A stretch of 64,000 nt of DNA from Isoetes taiwanensis (GCA_021234155.1 JAJEKV010000291.1:252001-316000); one strand, 5' to 3'; shown: positions 1 to 11,477, counted from the stretch's first letter. Made by a program: numbers and translations. Notes: generated by a model from the letters alone, not told the origin.

Positions 1-676
1 GTGAGGCAAGTCAAGACATGCCTCTTCGACCCCATATTCTTTGCAGGAATGGTCTAGAGTGCCCAACATAGAATATTCCCTATAAACTACTTCAATCTAA
101 TGGCCTCGAACAATTTAGAACACACGAAATGATAATACACTCCACGAATAATGGAATATTACAAACTGCCTATATGTAGAGATGAGACTAATAGTAAGTA
201 GATATCAAAGTTAGTTATAGTTTGTGTACATTCTCATATACAACTATAGTCCTGAGATTTTGTTTGTACATGACCACTTATACCGTTAAATTAAGGGTCT
301 CTAGCCAAGTGGATGGGCATGAGTCCCTTGAAAAATGTGACAAAAACCAGAATCTACTTCCGTATCACAGAGTGGTCATATGAGGCAGGCAAGAAGCTTC
401 TCAAGGAACAACTATTATCTCTGAACTAAGCATGGTAAACCATAGTGTTGCCATTTTTGATGACACTCAATCTAAGCTCATAGTGAACAAAGGAACTTGG
501 AACACACATTTTGGCATTGATCACCTTATCAAGGGCAAGGGCTTCATCCTGGAAAATACGATGGAGGACATTATAACATTAGTTAAAAAAAAATGATGAT
601 GATGAAGAAGAAGAAGAAGAAATTTTAAACTCATAAGACTTATATATTTGAAGTTCTTAACATAACTTGAACCATA
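1..676. repeat. Left end of tandem duplication, unit 1
   Basis: This stretch matches 5918-6588 almost base for base (both begin GTGAGGCAAGTCAAGACATG). The match ends about 676, where unit 1 turns into a SINE-like array and unit 2 continues into unique sequence. Together with the shared 3' ends (1976-2192 with 10452-10669, and 4679-5025 with 10660-11010) it shows that 1-5025 and 5918-11010 are two copies of one segment carrying a WRKY gene. The copies differ by scattered substitutions, so the duplication is not brand new. Confidence 0.9.
432..596 (+). pseudogene. Frameshifted copy of the 66-codon ORF at 6348
   Basis: This is the unit 1 copy of the small reading frame at 6348-6548. It starts with MVNHSVAIFDDTQSKLI. 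A lengthened A-run near 582-593 shifts the frame into a TGA at 594, just before the Asp/Glu-rich tail that the other copy retains. Function is unknown. The slippage-type break suggests this copy is not under selection, or that neither copy is a real gene. Confidence 0.4.
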
Positions 677-1975
677 ACTTATTACTTTGTTTAAGGTCCA
701 TACTAGACTAATCTTGTACAGACTAGCTAGTTCATCCCACTACCTTGCGGCAGCCAAAGTGGAGGACACGTATAGGCTTTTAAGCTCTACCACATCGGGG
801 ATCATCATCGTATACCCCCAATAACCAACTCCCAAAGATAAACATACATTGGCAAGGTTTGAACCCATGACCAAATGCACATTTATTTTGGCATTATTAG
901 GCATATACCAACTCACCACACATCCGTTGGGCAAAACTTTTACCTTACATGCATACTTTGTAGGCAGGATATAATCCCGTCTTAGGAAGTCTAGGTCCTA
1001 GGGGCAACTCTAGGGGCATGGCTTTTTAGCCTCACGATCCTAGTGCCACCTACCATAGTCTCATTGTTTTTTTATTGTTACTTTGTTTAAGGTCCATACT
1101 AGACTAATCTTGTACAGACTATCTAGTTTATCCCACCTTGCGGCAGTATATCCTGCCTTAGGAAGTCTAGGTCCTAGGGGCAACTCTAGGGGCATGGCTT
1201 TTTAGCCTCACGATCCTAGTGCCACCTACCATAGTCTCATTGTTTTTTTATTATTACTTTGTTTAAGGTCCATACTAGACTAATCTTGTACAGACTAGTT
1301 TATCCCACTACCTTGCGACAGCCAAAGTGGAGGACACGTATAGGCTTTTAAGTTCTACCACGTCGGGGATCATCATCGTATACCACCAATAACCAACTCC
1401 CAAAGATAAACATACATTGGCAAGGTTTGAACCCATGACCAAATGCACATTTATTTTGGCATTATTAGGCATATAGCAACTCACCACACATCCGTTGGGC
1501 AAAACTTTTGCCTTACATGCACACTTTGTAGGCAGGATTTAATCCCGCCTTAGGAAGTCTAGGTCCTAGGGGCAACTCTAGGGGCATGGCTTTTTAGTTG
1601 CCCCTAGGGGCATGGCTTTTTAGCCTCACCATCATAATGCCACCTACCATAGTCCCATTGTTTTTTTATTACTTTGTTTAAGGTCCATACTAGACTAATC
1701 TTGTACAGACTATATAGCTAGTTTATCCCACTACCTTGCGGCAGCCAAAGTGGAGGACACGTATTCTACCACGTCGGGGATCATCATCGTATACCCCCAA
1801 TAACCAACTCCCAAAGATAAACATACATTGGCAAGGTTTGAACCCATGACCAAATGCACATTTATTTTGGCATTATTAGGCATATACCAACTCACCACAC
1901 ATCCGTTGGGCAAAACTTTTGCCTTACATGCACACTTTGTAGGCAGGATTTAATCCCGCCTTAGGAAGTCTAGGT
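677..1975 (-). repeat. Tandem array of SINE-like repeats
   Basis: A unit of about 240 bp occurs at roughly 683-950, 1255-1520 and 1672-1930, with a truncated copy near 1076-1180. Linkers repeat the phrase TAGGAAGTCTAGGTCCTAGG. Read on the minus strand, each full copy carries GAGTTGGTATATGCC, like a tRNA A box, and about 40 nt later GGTCATGGGTTCAAACC, like a B box. That is the layout of a tRNA-derived SINE. The 60-64-residue reading frames in each copy are consequences of the repeat, not genes. The array occupies the place of about 3.9 kb (6589-10451) that is present in the sister unit. Confidence 0.6.
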
Positions 1976-2192
1976 GATCAACACAGTAATTTGCAGGAAG
2001 TGGGGTCTTCAACAGACTTTGATCCTGGTTTCTATTCTGCCATCCCTAACCTAGATTTGCATGATGAATGGGTGGCCTTAAACAGAAACTCTACTGCAGA
2101 AATGTATCTCGATATGCAATTCCATTCATTTGAGGCTTATGGGCCAACTAGCCCGTCTATTTTTGATATTTGATGCAAAATATCCTCTAGGG
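1976..2192 (+). pseudogene. WRKY gene fragment, C-terminal end only
   Basis: This matches 10452-10669, the 3' end of the intact WRKY gene. The reading frame ends ...YGPTSPSIFDI followed by TGA, against ...YGPTSPSIFDF in the intact copy, and about 65 codons are retained. The WRKY domain, both introns and the promoter are missing, replaced by the repeat array upstream. It is a truncated duplicate with no DNA-binding potential. The 3' flank is continuous with the sister copy until the transposon at 2193. Confidence 0.85.
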
Positions 2193-4678
2193 CCCGGGGA
2201 TTTCACCTTTAACATTCCGTTCCGAACATGTGCGTGACTGGTTAGGGGTTTTTTTTGCCCCTCACACGTTCAGATCTGGTCCGAAAAAAAACTGGGTTCA
2301 CCACCACATTTTTCGGACGTGTTCGTTAGAGTGCTTTGTGGCGGGAAACTCACCACCGACTTCATACGGTAGGGGTCCTTGAAGCCTTGAAGATCCGAAG
2401 CTTTTAGTCATATGGTTCCTTCAAGATCATAGGGGTTTGCAATGAACGTTTCTGGTTTTTTGATTGAAGGATTGGGGTAAACAATTTAGACAAAAACCGT
2501 GAGTTTAGATTTAGGGTTTTCTGATTTATAGACAAAGCGAGGCGGGCAAGCAAGAGCGATTTTGAAGCCGATTCCATCGAAGCGGGTTTGAAACTTATCG
2601 AGGCGAGGAGTTTATGCTTCTATTTGTGCCTCTTTATTCCCTTTTCAGCTTTTTGTATGTTTTTGCTTTCAATCATCCACTAATCTCTAAAAAGCGGCCC
2701 GGGCAAGCAAGAGGAGATTTTCCTCCTAGAACTTGGGATTTTGAAGCCGATTCCATTGAAGCGAGTTTGAAACTTATCAGAAGCGAGGATTTTATGCTTC
2801 TATTTGTGCCTCTTTTTCCCCTAATCTCACGAAAACAGCAGTGCGGCTTGGCGTTATGATCATACATGATCGAATCAGATTCTACATTTTGGAATTTTAG
2901 CGGGTTTTGCGTGAGGGCAGGAGGCCGGCTGAAAGCAGTATGAGTTTACGCTTCTATTACGATTTTCAGGTATATTTTCTATGAAGTTTGTGCTTCTATT
3001 TCCGGTCGTTGAAGCGGGGATCTCCAAACAAATTAGTTTTTGAGCAAAGAAGCTTAAGGTACATTTAAACGTCAGCTGACTTGATTTTGGAAAAATCCAG
3101 CTTTATATCTTACTATTCTTGCTCTTTATTTGCGGTTCTTGAAGCTTAGAAGTCGTTGAAGCTTAGGAGCAAAGGAATAAGGTACAATCTGATTAAATCT
3201 ATGTTTCACGCCAAAATGCAAAACGGGTTCAGATTAAGACACATGCACGGGTGAAGGGATTCATAGTGGTGAAGATAGATTAAAACTCTATCGCCATGCA
3301 AATGCTTGATTTATGATTTGTAACACCATTTCTAGATTTATTGGGTCCTTATACGCTATGCAAATGCATGATTTTGTAACCCTGTAACACCATTTTCATT
3401 TCTGATTTGTTGTGTTCACACGTTATGGCAGGATTGTCTCTTAAGCTGGGGACCGCAAAACAATTATGGAAATTTCTTACGATTATGTTATTTTGCATGT
3501 AAATTTGTAAAGCGTGAAAAAGATCGTCTCATGATATCTCACACATTGCGGATGAGTAAAGAGAATCAAGTGAGTAAGAGAATCAATTGATTGTCTTTGT
3601 TTCTCTTAATGTGCTTTGTGTTTAGTTATCATGACTCTCTTACTTTGCGCCATTGAGGATCCAACTTTGCCATGCCATTTCTTTTACCTGCGATAAAGAA
3701 ACATCAGTATGCTCAAGCGATGAATTAGTTAAAAGCATACTATCATAGGGCTCCAACGAAGTTGAGACATATGGAGAAGGATATCTGATAAAACCAAGCT
3801 TGGATTTCTTCCCATAATCATGAGACACACAAGAGTGTTCAAGCGACAATGATCAAGGCGGATCACAAAATTTGTTTTTGTCTTTCATAAGGCTTTGCCT
3901 ATTTCAATGATTACCTTTATTTATCATGTAGGTTCTATGCTTAATCCTTACATTTTCGCATCTTTACAATGTTTATTTGCTTATGTGCGCATTGTTTGGT
4001 GCTATTGAATCTGAGTGATGTTGCAAGATTATTACCACTGTGTGTCACTTAAGAATTTGTGGTGCTCATATTTATTGTCTTACAAACAGGCCCATTTCAG
4101 TTGAAATCTTGCGGAAATAACTGATTTTAAATCATGCAAAATCTTGAATTATAACGGTCTCTTTATAGTCTCTACATGGTCATAGAAAGACCTTTTTTTT
4201 TTTTAGCCAGGGGATTTTACCTTCTCCTTCTTCTAAGTTATTTATTTATTTTTCTTTGCAATTGCTCAGTTGTTGTAAAAGGATCTTTTATGAACCCACC
4301 AATCACTATTTTTCAAATTGGTAAGGTTTAAATTCAGACACTAAGGGACACACTAAGGATGCATTAGAGTCTTAGCTTAGACCGAGAATGAAGATGAGAG
4401 AAATGTCTATTAAACACATTGTAAATTTTTTTTCTTTCTCCACAAACCATTTTTTCTCTGAATAAGGCTACGGCACAAAATCAAGTATAAGATCGGGTAG
4501 GGGTATGTAAAACGTAACATAGTCCGGGCGTATATCTACGGTAGGGGGCAGGAAAATTGGGTTTTCATATTTACGTATGTAGGGGTTTTCGACCTCCAAA
4601 AGTCGTATACGAGGGGTTTTCTGGTGACCCCTTGCACGCACATGAGGTATCCCTATGTGCCTAGGTGAAATCCCCGGG
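2193..4678. mobile_element. 2486-bp DNA transposon, 16-bp TIRs, 8-bp TSD
   Basis: The termini are perfect 16-bp inverted repeats, CCCGGGGATTTCACCT at 2193-2208 and its complement at 4663-4678. The 8 bp CTCTAGGG flank both sides (2185-2192 and 4679-4686). The paralogous locus at 10663-10670 has a single CTCTAGGG running straight into the same 3' flank, so it is a true empty site. An 8-bp duplication is typical of hAT-type elements; P-type elements can also make it, and the TIR starts CCC rather than the usual CAG/TAG, so the superfamily is open. No transposase frame is visible. Inside are two related blocks (about 2529-2650 and 2690-2830) sharing TTTGAAGCCGATTCCAT. It is best read as a non-autonomous element that may carry captured sequence. 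Confidence 0.85.
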
Positions 4679-5025
4679 CTCTAGGGTACCAATAAATTTG
4701 ATCCCTTGCCTCTTTTACTGAGTAGATTGCACATTTTGTATTCCAAAAAGGTTGAAAAGTAATCTACAATCAGGAATAAGGAATACAAAATAACCATACT
4801 ATAACAAAACAACACAAACCCATACATGCAATATCATCTATTTGTACAAGAAATTAGCGCATGCGGAGCCAGCACCAATTTCTTGCGAGTCTAGTTGTAG
4901 TATTGGTTGTGTGCGCGCTTCGGAGTCGAACCCAAGTTGCCCCATTGGCGTGTTGCCCACAGTGTAGAGGGGCATTGGTGCACATAGAGGATTCGTGCTC
5001 CGTCTATATCGTCGGCGTGGAAGTA
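4679..5025. repeat. Right flank of duplication unit 1
   Basis: This is collinear with 10660-11010 of unit 2 (GATCCCTTGCCTCTTTTACTG and onward). It is the 3' flank of the WRKY gene, displaced here by the transposon. On the minus strand near 4920-4935 it reads GGGTTCGACTCCG, a good Pol III B box, but no convincing A box precedes it. The homology ends at the tetranucleotide repeat. Confidence 0.8.
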
Positions 5026-5314
5026 TCTATCTATCTATCCTATGTTGTCATGAAAAATAGGTCGTTGTCTATCTATCTATCTTATGTTGTCATAAAAAAT
5101 ATCTATCTATCTATATATCTTATGTTGTCATAAAAAAATAGGTCGTTATCGGCATGGAACTTGGTCTTTGGGTGGAACTTGGTCTTCCTGCTTTAGTGTA
5201 TACTTGTCTATCTATCTATCTTATGTTGTCATAAAAAATATCTATCTATCTATCCTATGTTGTCATGAAAAATAGGTCGTTGTCTATCTATCTATCTTAT
5301 GTTGTCATAAAAAA

Positions 5315-5398
<84 letters not shown>

Positions 5399-5470
5399 CT
5401 ATGTTGTCATGAAAAATAGGTCGTTGTCTGCATGGAACTTGGTCTTCGGGTGGAACTTGGTCTTCCTGTT
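5026..5470. repeat. (CTAT)n microsatellite with nested 60-70-bp repeats
   Basis: CTAT/TATC tetranucleotide runs alternate with the phrase TATGTTGTCATRAAAAATA and with TGGAACTTGGTCTTC. The longest pure run is about 5310-5398. Apparent frames rich in IYLS are translations of the microsatellite. From 5471 to 5917 I see no gene. Confidence 0.9.
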
Positions 5471-5917
5471 CTAGTGTATACTTGGTCTTCAAACGAATAA
5501 CTAAAAAATATTACTTTCCAGCATTTGTACAAAAAGATGGATTTGGCCTTCTTCAAAGAGGGAAATCTTCTAATGTTACATTAGAGGAAGAATCTAGATG
5601 GGAATATTCTCTAGATGACATGAATGTTATATGAAGCATAGTGCATAGTATACAATGTATATTGGACATCATGATTCATTAAGGGTGTGGTGTTGTGTGT
5701 ACAAAATATGTGTTTCTAACTTGAAATATAGATGACACAAACCATTAGAGAATAAAAAATACAAGAAATTTATCGCGGCGGCTTTGCGGCCACTGCGAAC
5801 ATTTCTCTTCTCCTCCAACCCGCTGCAAAAGAAGTTTTGTGCTAAGTCGAATAGATCTCAATTCTGGACATCCTTGTGTGGCGATAGAGATGTATGTTGA
5901 TTGCAGTTCATATACTG

Positions 5918-6588
5918 TGAGGCAAGTCAAGACATGCCTTTTCGACCCGATATTCTTTGCAGGAATGGTCTAGAGTGCCCAACATAGAATATTCCCCATA
6001 AACTACTGCAATCTACTGGCCTCGAACAATTTAGAACACACGAAATGATAATACACTCCACGAATAATAGAATATTACAAACTGCCTATATGTAGAGATG
6101 AGACAAATAGTAAGTAGATATCAAAGTTAGTTACAGTTTGTGTACATTCTCATATAGAACTATAGTCCTGAGATTTTGTTTGTACATGACCACTTATACC
6201 GATAAATTAAGGGTCTCTAACCAAGTGGATGGGCATGAGTCCCTTGAAAAATGTGACGAAAACCAGAATCTACTTCCGTGTCACAGAGTGGTCATATGAG
6301 ACAGGCAAGAAGCTTCTCAAGGAGCAACTATTGTCTCTGAACTAAGCATGGTAAACCACAGTGTTGCCATTTTTGATGACACTCAATCTAAGCTCATAAT
6401 GAACAAAGGAACTTGGAACACGCATTTTGGCACTGATCACCTTATCAAGGGCAAGGGCTTCATTCTGGAAAATACGATGGAGGGCATTATAACATTAGTA
6501 AATAAAAATGATGATGATGAAGAAGAAGAAGAAATTTTAAACTCATAAGACTTATATGTTTGAAGTTATTAACATAACTTGAACCATA
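5918..6588. repeat. Left end of tandem duplication, unit 2
   Basis: This repeats 1-676 with scattered substitutions. It marks the start of the second, more complete unit, which continues through the intact WRKY gene to about 11010. Confidence 0.9.
6348..6548 (+). CDS. Small acidic-tailed ORF, unknown function
   Basis: A 66-residue open frame, MVNHSVAIFDDTQ... ending in an acidic run DDDEEEEE encoded by a GAT/GAA repeat. It is open in this duplication unit and frameshifted in the other. I recognise no domain, signal peptide or membrane segment. Possibilities are a small protein, the last exon of a larger gene whose upstream part I cannot see, or chance. The pattern of substitutions between copies is not clearly synonymous. 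Confidence 0.3.
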   Translation: MVNHSVAIFDDTQSKLIMNKGTWNTHFGTDHLIKGKGFILENTMEGIITLVNKNDDDEEEEEILNS

Positions 6589-6908
6589 AAAAATGGGGAT
6601 GCCCATCATTTAACTAGCTGGAACCTACATTTATTATTGACGGCCAAAAACAACCATTCTTTCTCCTTTTTTATGCATTAGGACAAATGGGTGCATCCCT
6701 TTTTAGATTCTGGTGGCCAAAACGCACAAATTCCACCCATTTTTGAAGCTTTTTCTTTGGAATCCAGGGCCTAAGTTTGTCGTCTGTGCTATCCTTCTGT
6801 TGAGTTCAGCATTAGTTCTTCCATATTTCAGTTTTCATTATGAAGTTCTATTATATCTATGGCGTATGAGTAATGTTTGTGAAGGGCTTTTTTTATAAAT
6901 AGCACAAT

Positions 6909-7188
6909 GGGTCAAAGCATGGAGCTGGGGGTCATTTTTGCGCCAGTCAAGCACCCCCTAAGCACCTAATGCTGAAAATTTTACTTATTTTTATCTTTTT
7001 TTCTATAACTCCGATGAAGCTGAAATTTTGTATTCCAAGGCGTAATATGAATGCGTTTCAGGAAAAAATATCAAAAAAATAAAAGAAAAATATTTTTCAA
7101 AAATACAAAGAAAATAGCCCCAGAAAGCACCCACTAAGCACCATGTGTCGCTGACACAAAAAGTGTCCCCCACTCCATGCTTTGACCC
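6909..7188. mobile_element. 280-bp MITE with long TIRs and local empty site
   Basis: The ends are inverted: GGGTCAAAGCATGGAG at 6909-6924 and its complement at 7173-7188. The pairing continues inward past one indel (GGGGGTCATTTTT against GGGGGACACTTTTT). CAAT flanks both sides (6905-6908, 7189-7192), or CAATG if the ambiguous G is counted. A nearby copy of the host sequence (about 7300-7345, AATAGCACAATG then CAAATTCCTGGGATTGGATG) lacks the insert and serves as the empty site. The interior is A-rich with no coding capacity. Confidence 0.8.
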
Positions 7189-7192
7189 CAAT

Positions 7193-9650
7193 GTTCAGTG
7201 TCAAATTCCTGGGATTGGATGCTTAAGTTCTTCCGTGTTCAGTTTTCATTATGTTGTTCAACCCATCTCTATTATATGCGTAAGGCTTTTTGCATTGAAA
7301 TGAATAGCACAATGCACAGTTTCAAATTCCTGGGATTGGATGAATCACAAGCACAAGGTTCTCAATATCTCAATGATTATATCGTTTCTATGAGCAAATT
7401 AGTAGCGTTTATGAAGGGTTTTTGTATCGAATTGATGGTTTTCTATGATGTACATGATTTCTGCAACAATTTCATGAATGTTGATGCAGAAAAGGATTTT
7501 TTGTCCCTTTTTTTTGTTCTTGGATTCCGTTTGACCGTTCAAAGCGGCCGTCGGAATGAAGAAAAAGCTTTGTCGCTGTTCTGGGTATGCATTTGGCCAG
7601 AGCTCTTGAAAGCATTCATTTTGGTCAAATCTTCCCAATTGGTTCTTCAAAGGCTCAGATCTGAAGCTTTTTTCAGCTTCTTGGATTCTTCTTCTGGGTT
7701 TTAAGGCTCTGTTTGGGTGATCATTCAAGCTTCCAGGTTCAAAAATCTGTAGGATTTTTGGTTCAAAAATCTGTAGGATTTTGGATTCAAAAATCGCTTC
7801 ACTGGCCTGTTCTTTTTGCGGGTTCATCGGAAAATCAAATTCGGGGCAGCATTTTGCTTCTGCTTTTAAGATTTGCAGCAGAAAATGGCTTCTAAGCATG
7901 AGAACTTGTCGTAGTATTCTCAAATTTTATTTTAATATTGTCAGTAGTGTTCCAAGTCTTTAGATTGAGGATTTCTCCTGCACAATCATCAAAAGATGAG
8001 TAGCTGGCTTATATTTGAGTTGGGCTCCTGTAAAATCTGAATTCCAAGTCTATATTTTGGTGTTTGAGCGAGGATATGCCGGAAGTTTCGCATAAATCTC
8101 AACAGAGATCAGTTTCAACGACTGGGTTCTTAAGAAATCAGCGGCAGGGACTGGATTTGCATTTTGGGAGTTGCAGGATAAGGATAGGAAGAATTTTTGT
8201 CTGAAAATAGCGCCGGAATGAACAAGAGGTTAGTTTCTTGAGCATTTGGGGTTCATTGTTGAAACAAATCTGCAGCAAAAGAGATGACAATGAGTAAAGA
8301 GGCAGGGGCAGTGCTAGGCGAGCAGGGATTCAAGAGTAATCTGCGAGACATTTGATCAAAGTTTGAAAGCACTGCAAATTTGTTTCAGCCCTACAGATCC
8401 AGAAAATCTACACATGCGGCATTTTTTACGGCTTTTTCTTTCCCTATTCCCCCGTAAATACGTTCTAATTTGGGAGCAAGCATCAACTCCGAATATGCCT
8501 AAAGCATCTTGCCCTTGAGATTTATATATGTTAAAAAGGGGCCCAAAATATAATGTTACATAAGTACTCACATTCCTAAATACTCCGAAGTCGCAATATA
8601 GAAGTTGGATCTTGATTTTTGTCCATGGTGCATTCTCGCGATGACACGTGGTGACGCCAATACCGCAGAATAGAATTCGGGTTCCCTGATTCCGCTTTAC
8701 CAGCTCTTCCGGTTTTCCTTAGTGTTTTCTTTTAGGGTTTTGACCGGCTTGCTTTAGGGTTTCGACTGCCGCAAATTTCTTCAATCAAGAATAGAGCTAG
8801 CAGGTGCCAGATCTTTGCTTCATGCTTCACTTCATGCTTCCGGATCTATTTGCGCACAGGATTTGTGCTTTGCTTCATGCTTCGAGATCTATTTGCGCAC
8901 AGGATCTGTTCATGCTTCATGCTTCCGGATTTGTTCTTTGCAGATCCATTCTTTGCAGATCTATTCTTTGCAGGTGCAGATCTTCGCAGGTGCAGGTGCA
9001 GGTGCGGGATTCATAGCTTGATATCATAGAGCAGACCTGCACAAAAAAATTGATCCCCAACTTCTATATTGTAGGGGAACTACAGTTCGTCTGCCATTCC
9101 GGCAGACGGGGACCTACTCCCGGCGGTCCCTATGTGCCAGAATTGGCATCCCAACTACAGTTCCCTACGAAAGAGAAATTTCCCCGGTGTTGTATTATCC
9201 ATCCATGGAGTTGTTGTATTATTGGCTTCACATGCCAATAAAATGGCTACCAAGTTTTGGGCCCTACTTGCAACTAGACTACTGTTCTCATGCTTGTTCG
9301 TTTAATTTTGTGGTATTGGCACATGCAGTACAACCACTTGCTGCTAGCATCTAAAATGGAGATAGATTTGTATTTCAATATATCAAATAGAGACAGACAT
9401 TGCTCCAAATTGGTTTAAAGGTCACGTTAGCTACAGTTGCAAGATCTAGAAGCGCGGTTTAATGTTGTTAAAGAGACGATATTATGATGTTTTTTCTTTT
9501 AATTTCGCTAGTAAACAACTTTTCTTATTATTTTACATTGACTTTCTTAAGGCTGGGTCAAGTGGAAGCGGAGAAATCGCGCGTTCCAGGAGCTTTTTGC
9601 GTATTGACTAGTTCTAGAACTGTCAATGGGGCGGCTGGTCAAACAGATGG
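7193..9650. other. Upstream region of WRKY gene; no gene recognised
   Basis: No frame here looks like a known protein. The start (about 7218-7345) duplicates the sequence around the MITE. Short direct repeats occur at 7735-7795 (TTCAAAAATCTGTAGGATTTT). A minisatellite built on TTCATGCTTC-GGATCTATTTGCGCACAGGA lies at about 8810-8935, followed by GCAGATCTATTCTTT and GCAGGT repeats to about 9003. An overlapping pair of 168- and 174-codon frames on opposite strands near 7198-7923 resembles nothing I know. Confidence 0.5.
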
Positions 9651-9654
9651 CACA

Positions 9655-9662
9655 TATATAAG
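9655..9662 (+). promoter_or_regulatory. TATA box of WRKY gene
   Basis: TATATAAG lies 57 bp before the WRKY start codon at 9719. That predicts a transcription start about 9685-9695 and a short 5' leader. It is the only strong TATA motif immediately upstream. The truncated sister copy has lost this region. Confidence 0.6.
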
Positions 9663-9718
9663 CCTTTTTGTAGACTCTGCATCTGCACACAAGATTCAAA
9701 GCATTGGCATCCATTTAG

Positions 9719-10651
9719 ATGCAATTGGACATGGACGAACATCAATCTCCGAGTTCGAACATCCAAAAGGTGTGCAGCTATGCAAGACAAATTGAACAGA
9801 TGGGAATTAATGGCACCCTCAACTATGCCAATTTTAAAGACATTGCCCTGGTTCAGCTCACTACCATGATTTCAACTGAGCCTACTGTGCCGCGGCCGCC
9901 CTTGCTTTCTCCTATTCCAATTACTCAAAATATTAGCCAGGATTTATCATCTGAACAATATAGAAACCCTTCAGGGCGAAATTATTCCAGAAAGGGGTTG
10001 GTTGTTTTTTTTTGCTGCTTTTTGATGCCTGCAGTGCATAATGCATGAAATGCTGCTGTTTTAGGAAATATGTGAGGTTTGAAATCCAGAAACCAAGGGA
10101 TGACAAGAGTGAAGGACCTGCTGATGATGGCTATGCCTGGAGGAAATATGGCCGGAAAAATATTTTGGGGTCTCCATATCCAAGGTAGTAAGGTGACAAT
10201 TCTTTATTTCAAACATGTCAGTACTAATAGAAGACTTGGTATAACGTGCAGAGACTATTATAAATGTAAGGAACAAAATTGCCCAGCGAAAAAAAGGGTA
10301 CAAAAAACTGAAAGGGAACATTATGCAGTGGAATATATAGATAAACATTGCAAACATCCCGTGCAAGCAAATTCAAACAGTTTTGAGCTCTCTAGACAGA
10401 TATCCCCACCTGTTTCTGACTCCAACGAATTGAAATTTTCTGTTGAGACTGCTGAGCAACACAGTAGTTTGCCGGAAGTGGGATCTTCAACGGACTTTGA
10501 TCCTCCTTTTTATCCTGCAACGCCTAACCTAGATTTGCATGATGAATGGCTGGCCTTAAACAGAAACTCTGCTGCAGAGATGCATCTCGATATGCATTTC
10601 CATTCATTTGAGGCCTATGGGCCAACTAGCCCGTCTATTTTTGACTTTTGA
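9719..10651 (+). CDS. WRKY transcription factor (WRKYGRK variant), 3 exons
   Basis: Proposed exons are 9719-9996, 10065-10184 and 10252-10651, giving 265 residues. A nuclear W-box-binding regulator is expected from the family. The domain reads DDGYAWRKYGRKNILG, then GSPYPR at the end of exon 2 and DYYKCKEQNCPAKK at the start of exon 3. The intron splits the Arg codon after YP-R, the conserved R-type WRKY intron. It is 67 bp, GT...AG, with a textbook TACTAAT branch site at about 10222-10228. Oddities: the heptapeptide has R instead of Q, and the zinc ligands read C-x4-C then H-C-K-H instead of H-x-H or H-x-C. The SPYPR/CPAKK wording resembles groups IId/IIe, but the group is not certain. The start could instead be the Met at 9731. 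The tail is Ser/Pro-rich. Confidence 0.85.
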
Positions 10652-10659
10652 TGCAAAAT

Positions 10660-11010
10660 ATCCTCTAGGGTACCCATAAATTTGATCCCATGCCTCTTTT
10701 ACTGAGTGGATTGCACATTTTGTATTGCAAAAGGTTGAAAAGTAATCTACAATATAAGGAATAAGGAATACAAAATAAAGGTTATATAACAAAACAACAC
10801 AAACCCATACATGCAATATCATCTATTTGTACAAGAAATTAGCACTTGCTGAGCCAGCACCAATTTCATGTGAGTCTAGTTGTAGTATTGGTTGTGTGCG
10901 CCCTTCGGAGTCGAACCCAAGTTACCCATTGGCATGTTGCCCATGGTGTAGAGGGACATTGGTGCACATAAGGGATCCGTGCTCCACATATATCGTCGGC
11001 GTGGAAGTGA
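10660..11010. repeat. Right flank of duplication unit 2
   Basis: This is the 3' flank of the intact WRKY gene, collinear with 4679-5025. It contains the uninterrupted CTCTAGGG target (10663-10670) that proves the transposon insertion in unit 1. Confidence 0.85.
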
Positions 11011-11074
11011 ATGTCATGTTCTCTCTCTTACTCTTTTCCGCCTGTTTTGGTGAAGTGAGAATCTCGTACCTTGG

Positions 11075-11460
11075 TCATGGAAGTAGCTCCGTATAGACGA
11101 CGTTGCTCGTAATCTTCGTCCTATTGTCCTCTCGTAGGAGAATCAACATATCTTCTCTTTTTTGTATGCGAGTGAGTGTTGTATAAAGCTGTCCATGCGC
11201 ATAGACCTCAATGCGCAAATCAATTTCAATTTTATCGTGAGCCCAAGGCAGCTGTTGAATGTTATTGAGTAGTACGCGAGTCATAGTAGGAGTTGGCATC
11301 TGGCTGACTGAAAAAATCAACACATGATATGAGGTGGATGTTGTCTCTTTGGTGTGGATCCCCAGTGAGTAGCTTGACCTGGACGAATCTATTGTGTAAC
11401 GACATTATCATGACCCTTGCATTTTTAACGAGACCTCTATCTCTGTCACGTGTCTTTATA
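11075..11460 (-). pseudogene. Helitron (PIF1-like) helicase C-terminal remnant
   Basis: On the minus strand the frame first gives GLVKNARVMI...VQVKLLTG, matching the helicase region after the Walker motifs. After a frame change it gives DLRIEVYAHGQLYTTLTRIQ and then NVVYTELLP. The HGQLY-x-LTR motif followed by NVVY is the C-terminal signature of Helitron Rep-helicases. Only about 120 residues in two frames remain, and there is no Rep domain or Walker A. It lies just beyond the end of the duplication unit, so a Helitron may have taken part in that rearrangement, but no terminus is identified. Confidence 0.7.
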
Positions 11461-11477
11461 GTGTGGCATATCATAAT

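Noticed and set aside
740-1913. Three near-identical 60-64-codon minus-strand frames
   Set aside because: They are translations of one repeated SINE-like unit and share non-coding features (A/B boxes). No protein family is recognisable.
4861-5474. IYLS-repeat reading frames
   Set aside because: They arise from the CTAT microsatellite.
7198-7923. Overlapping 168- and 174-codon frames on opposite strands
   Set aside because: No homology recognised, both lack domains, and the region contains simple direct repeats.
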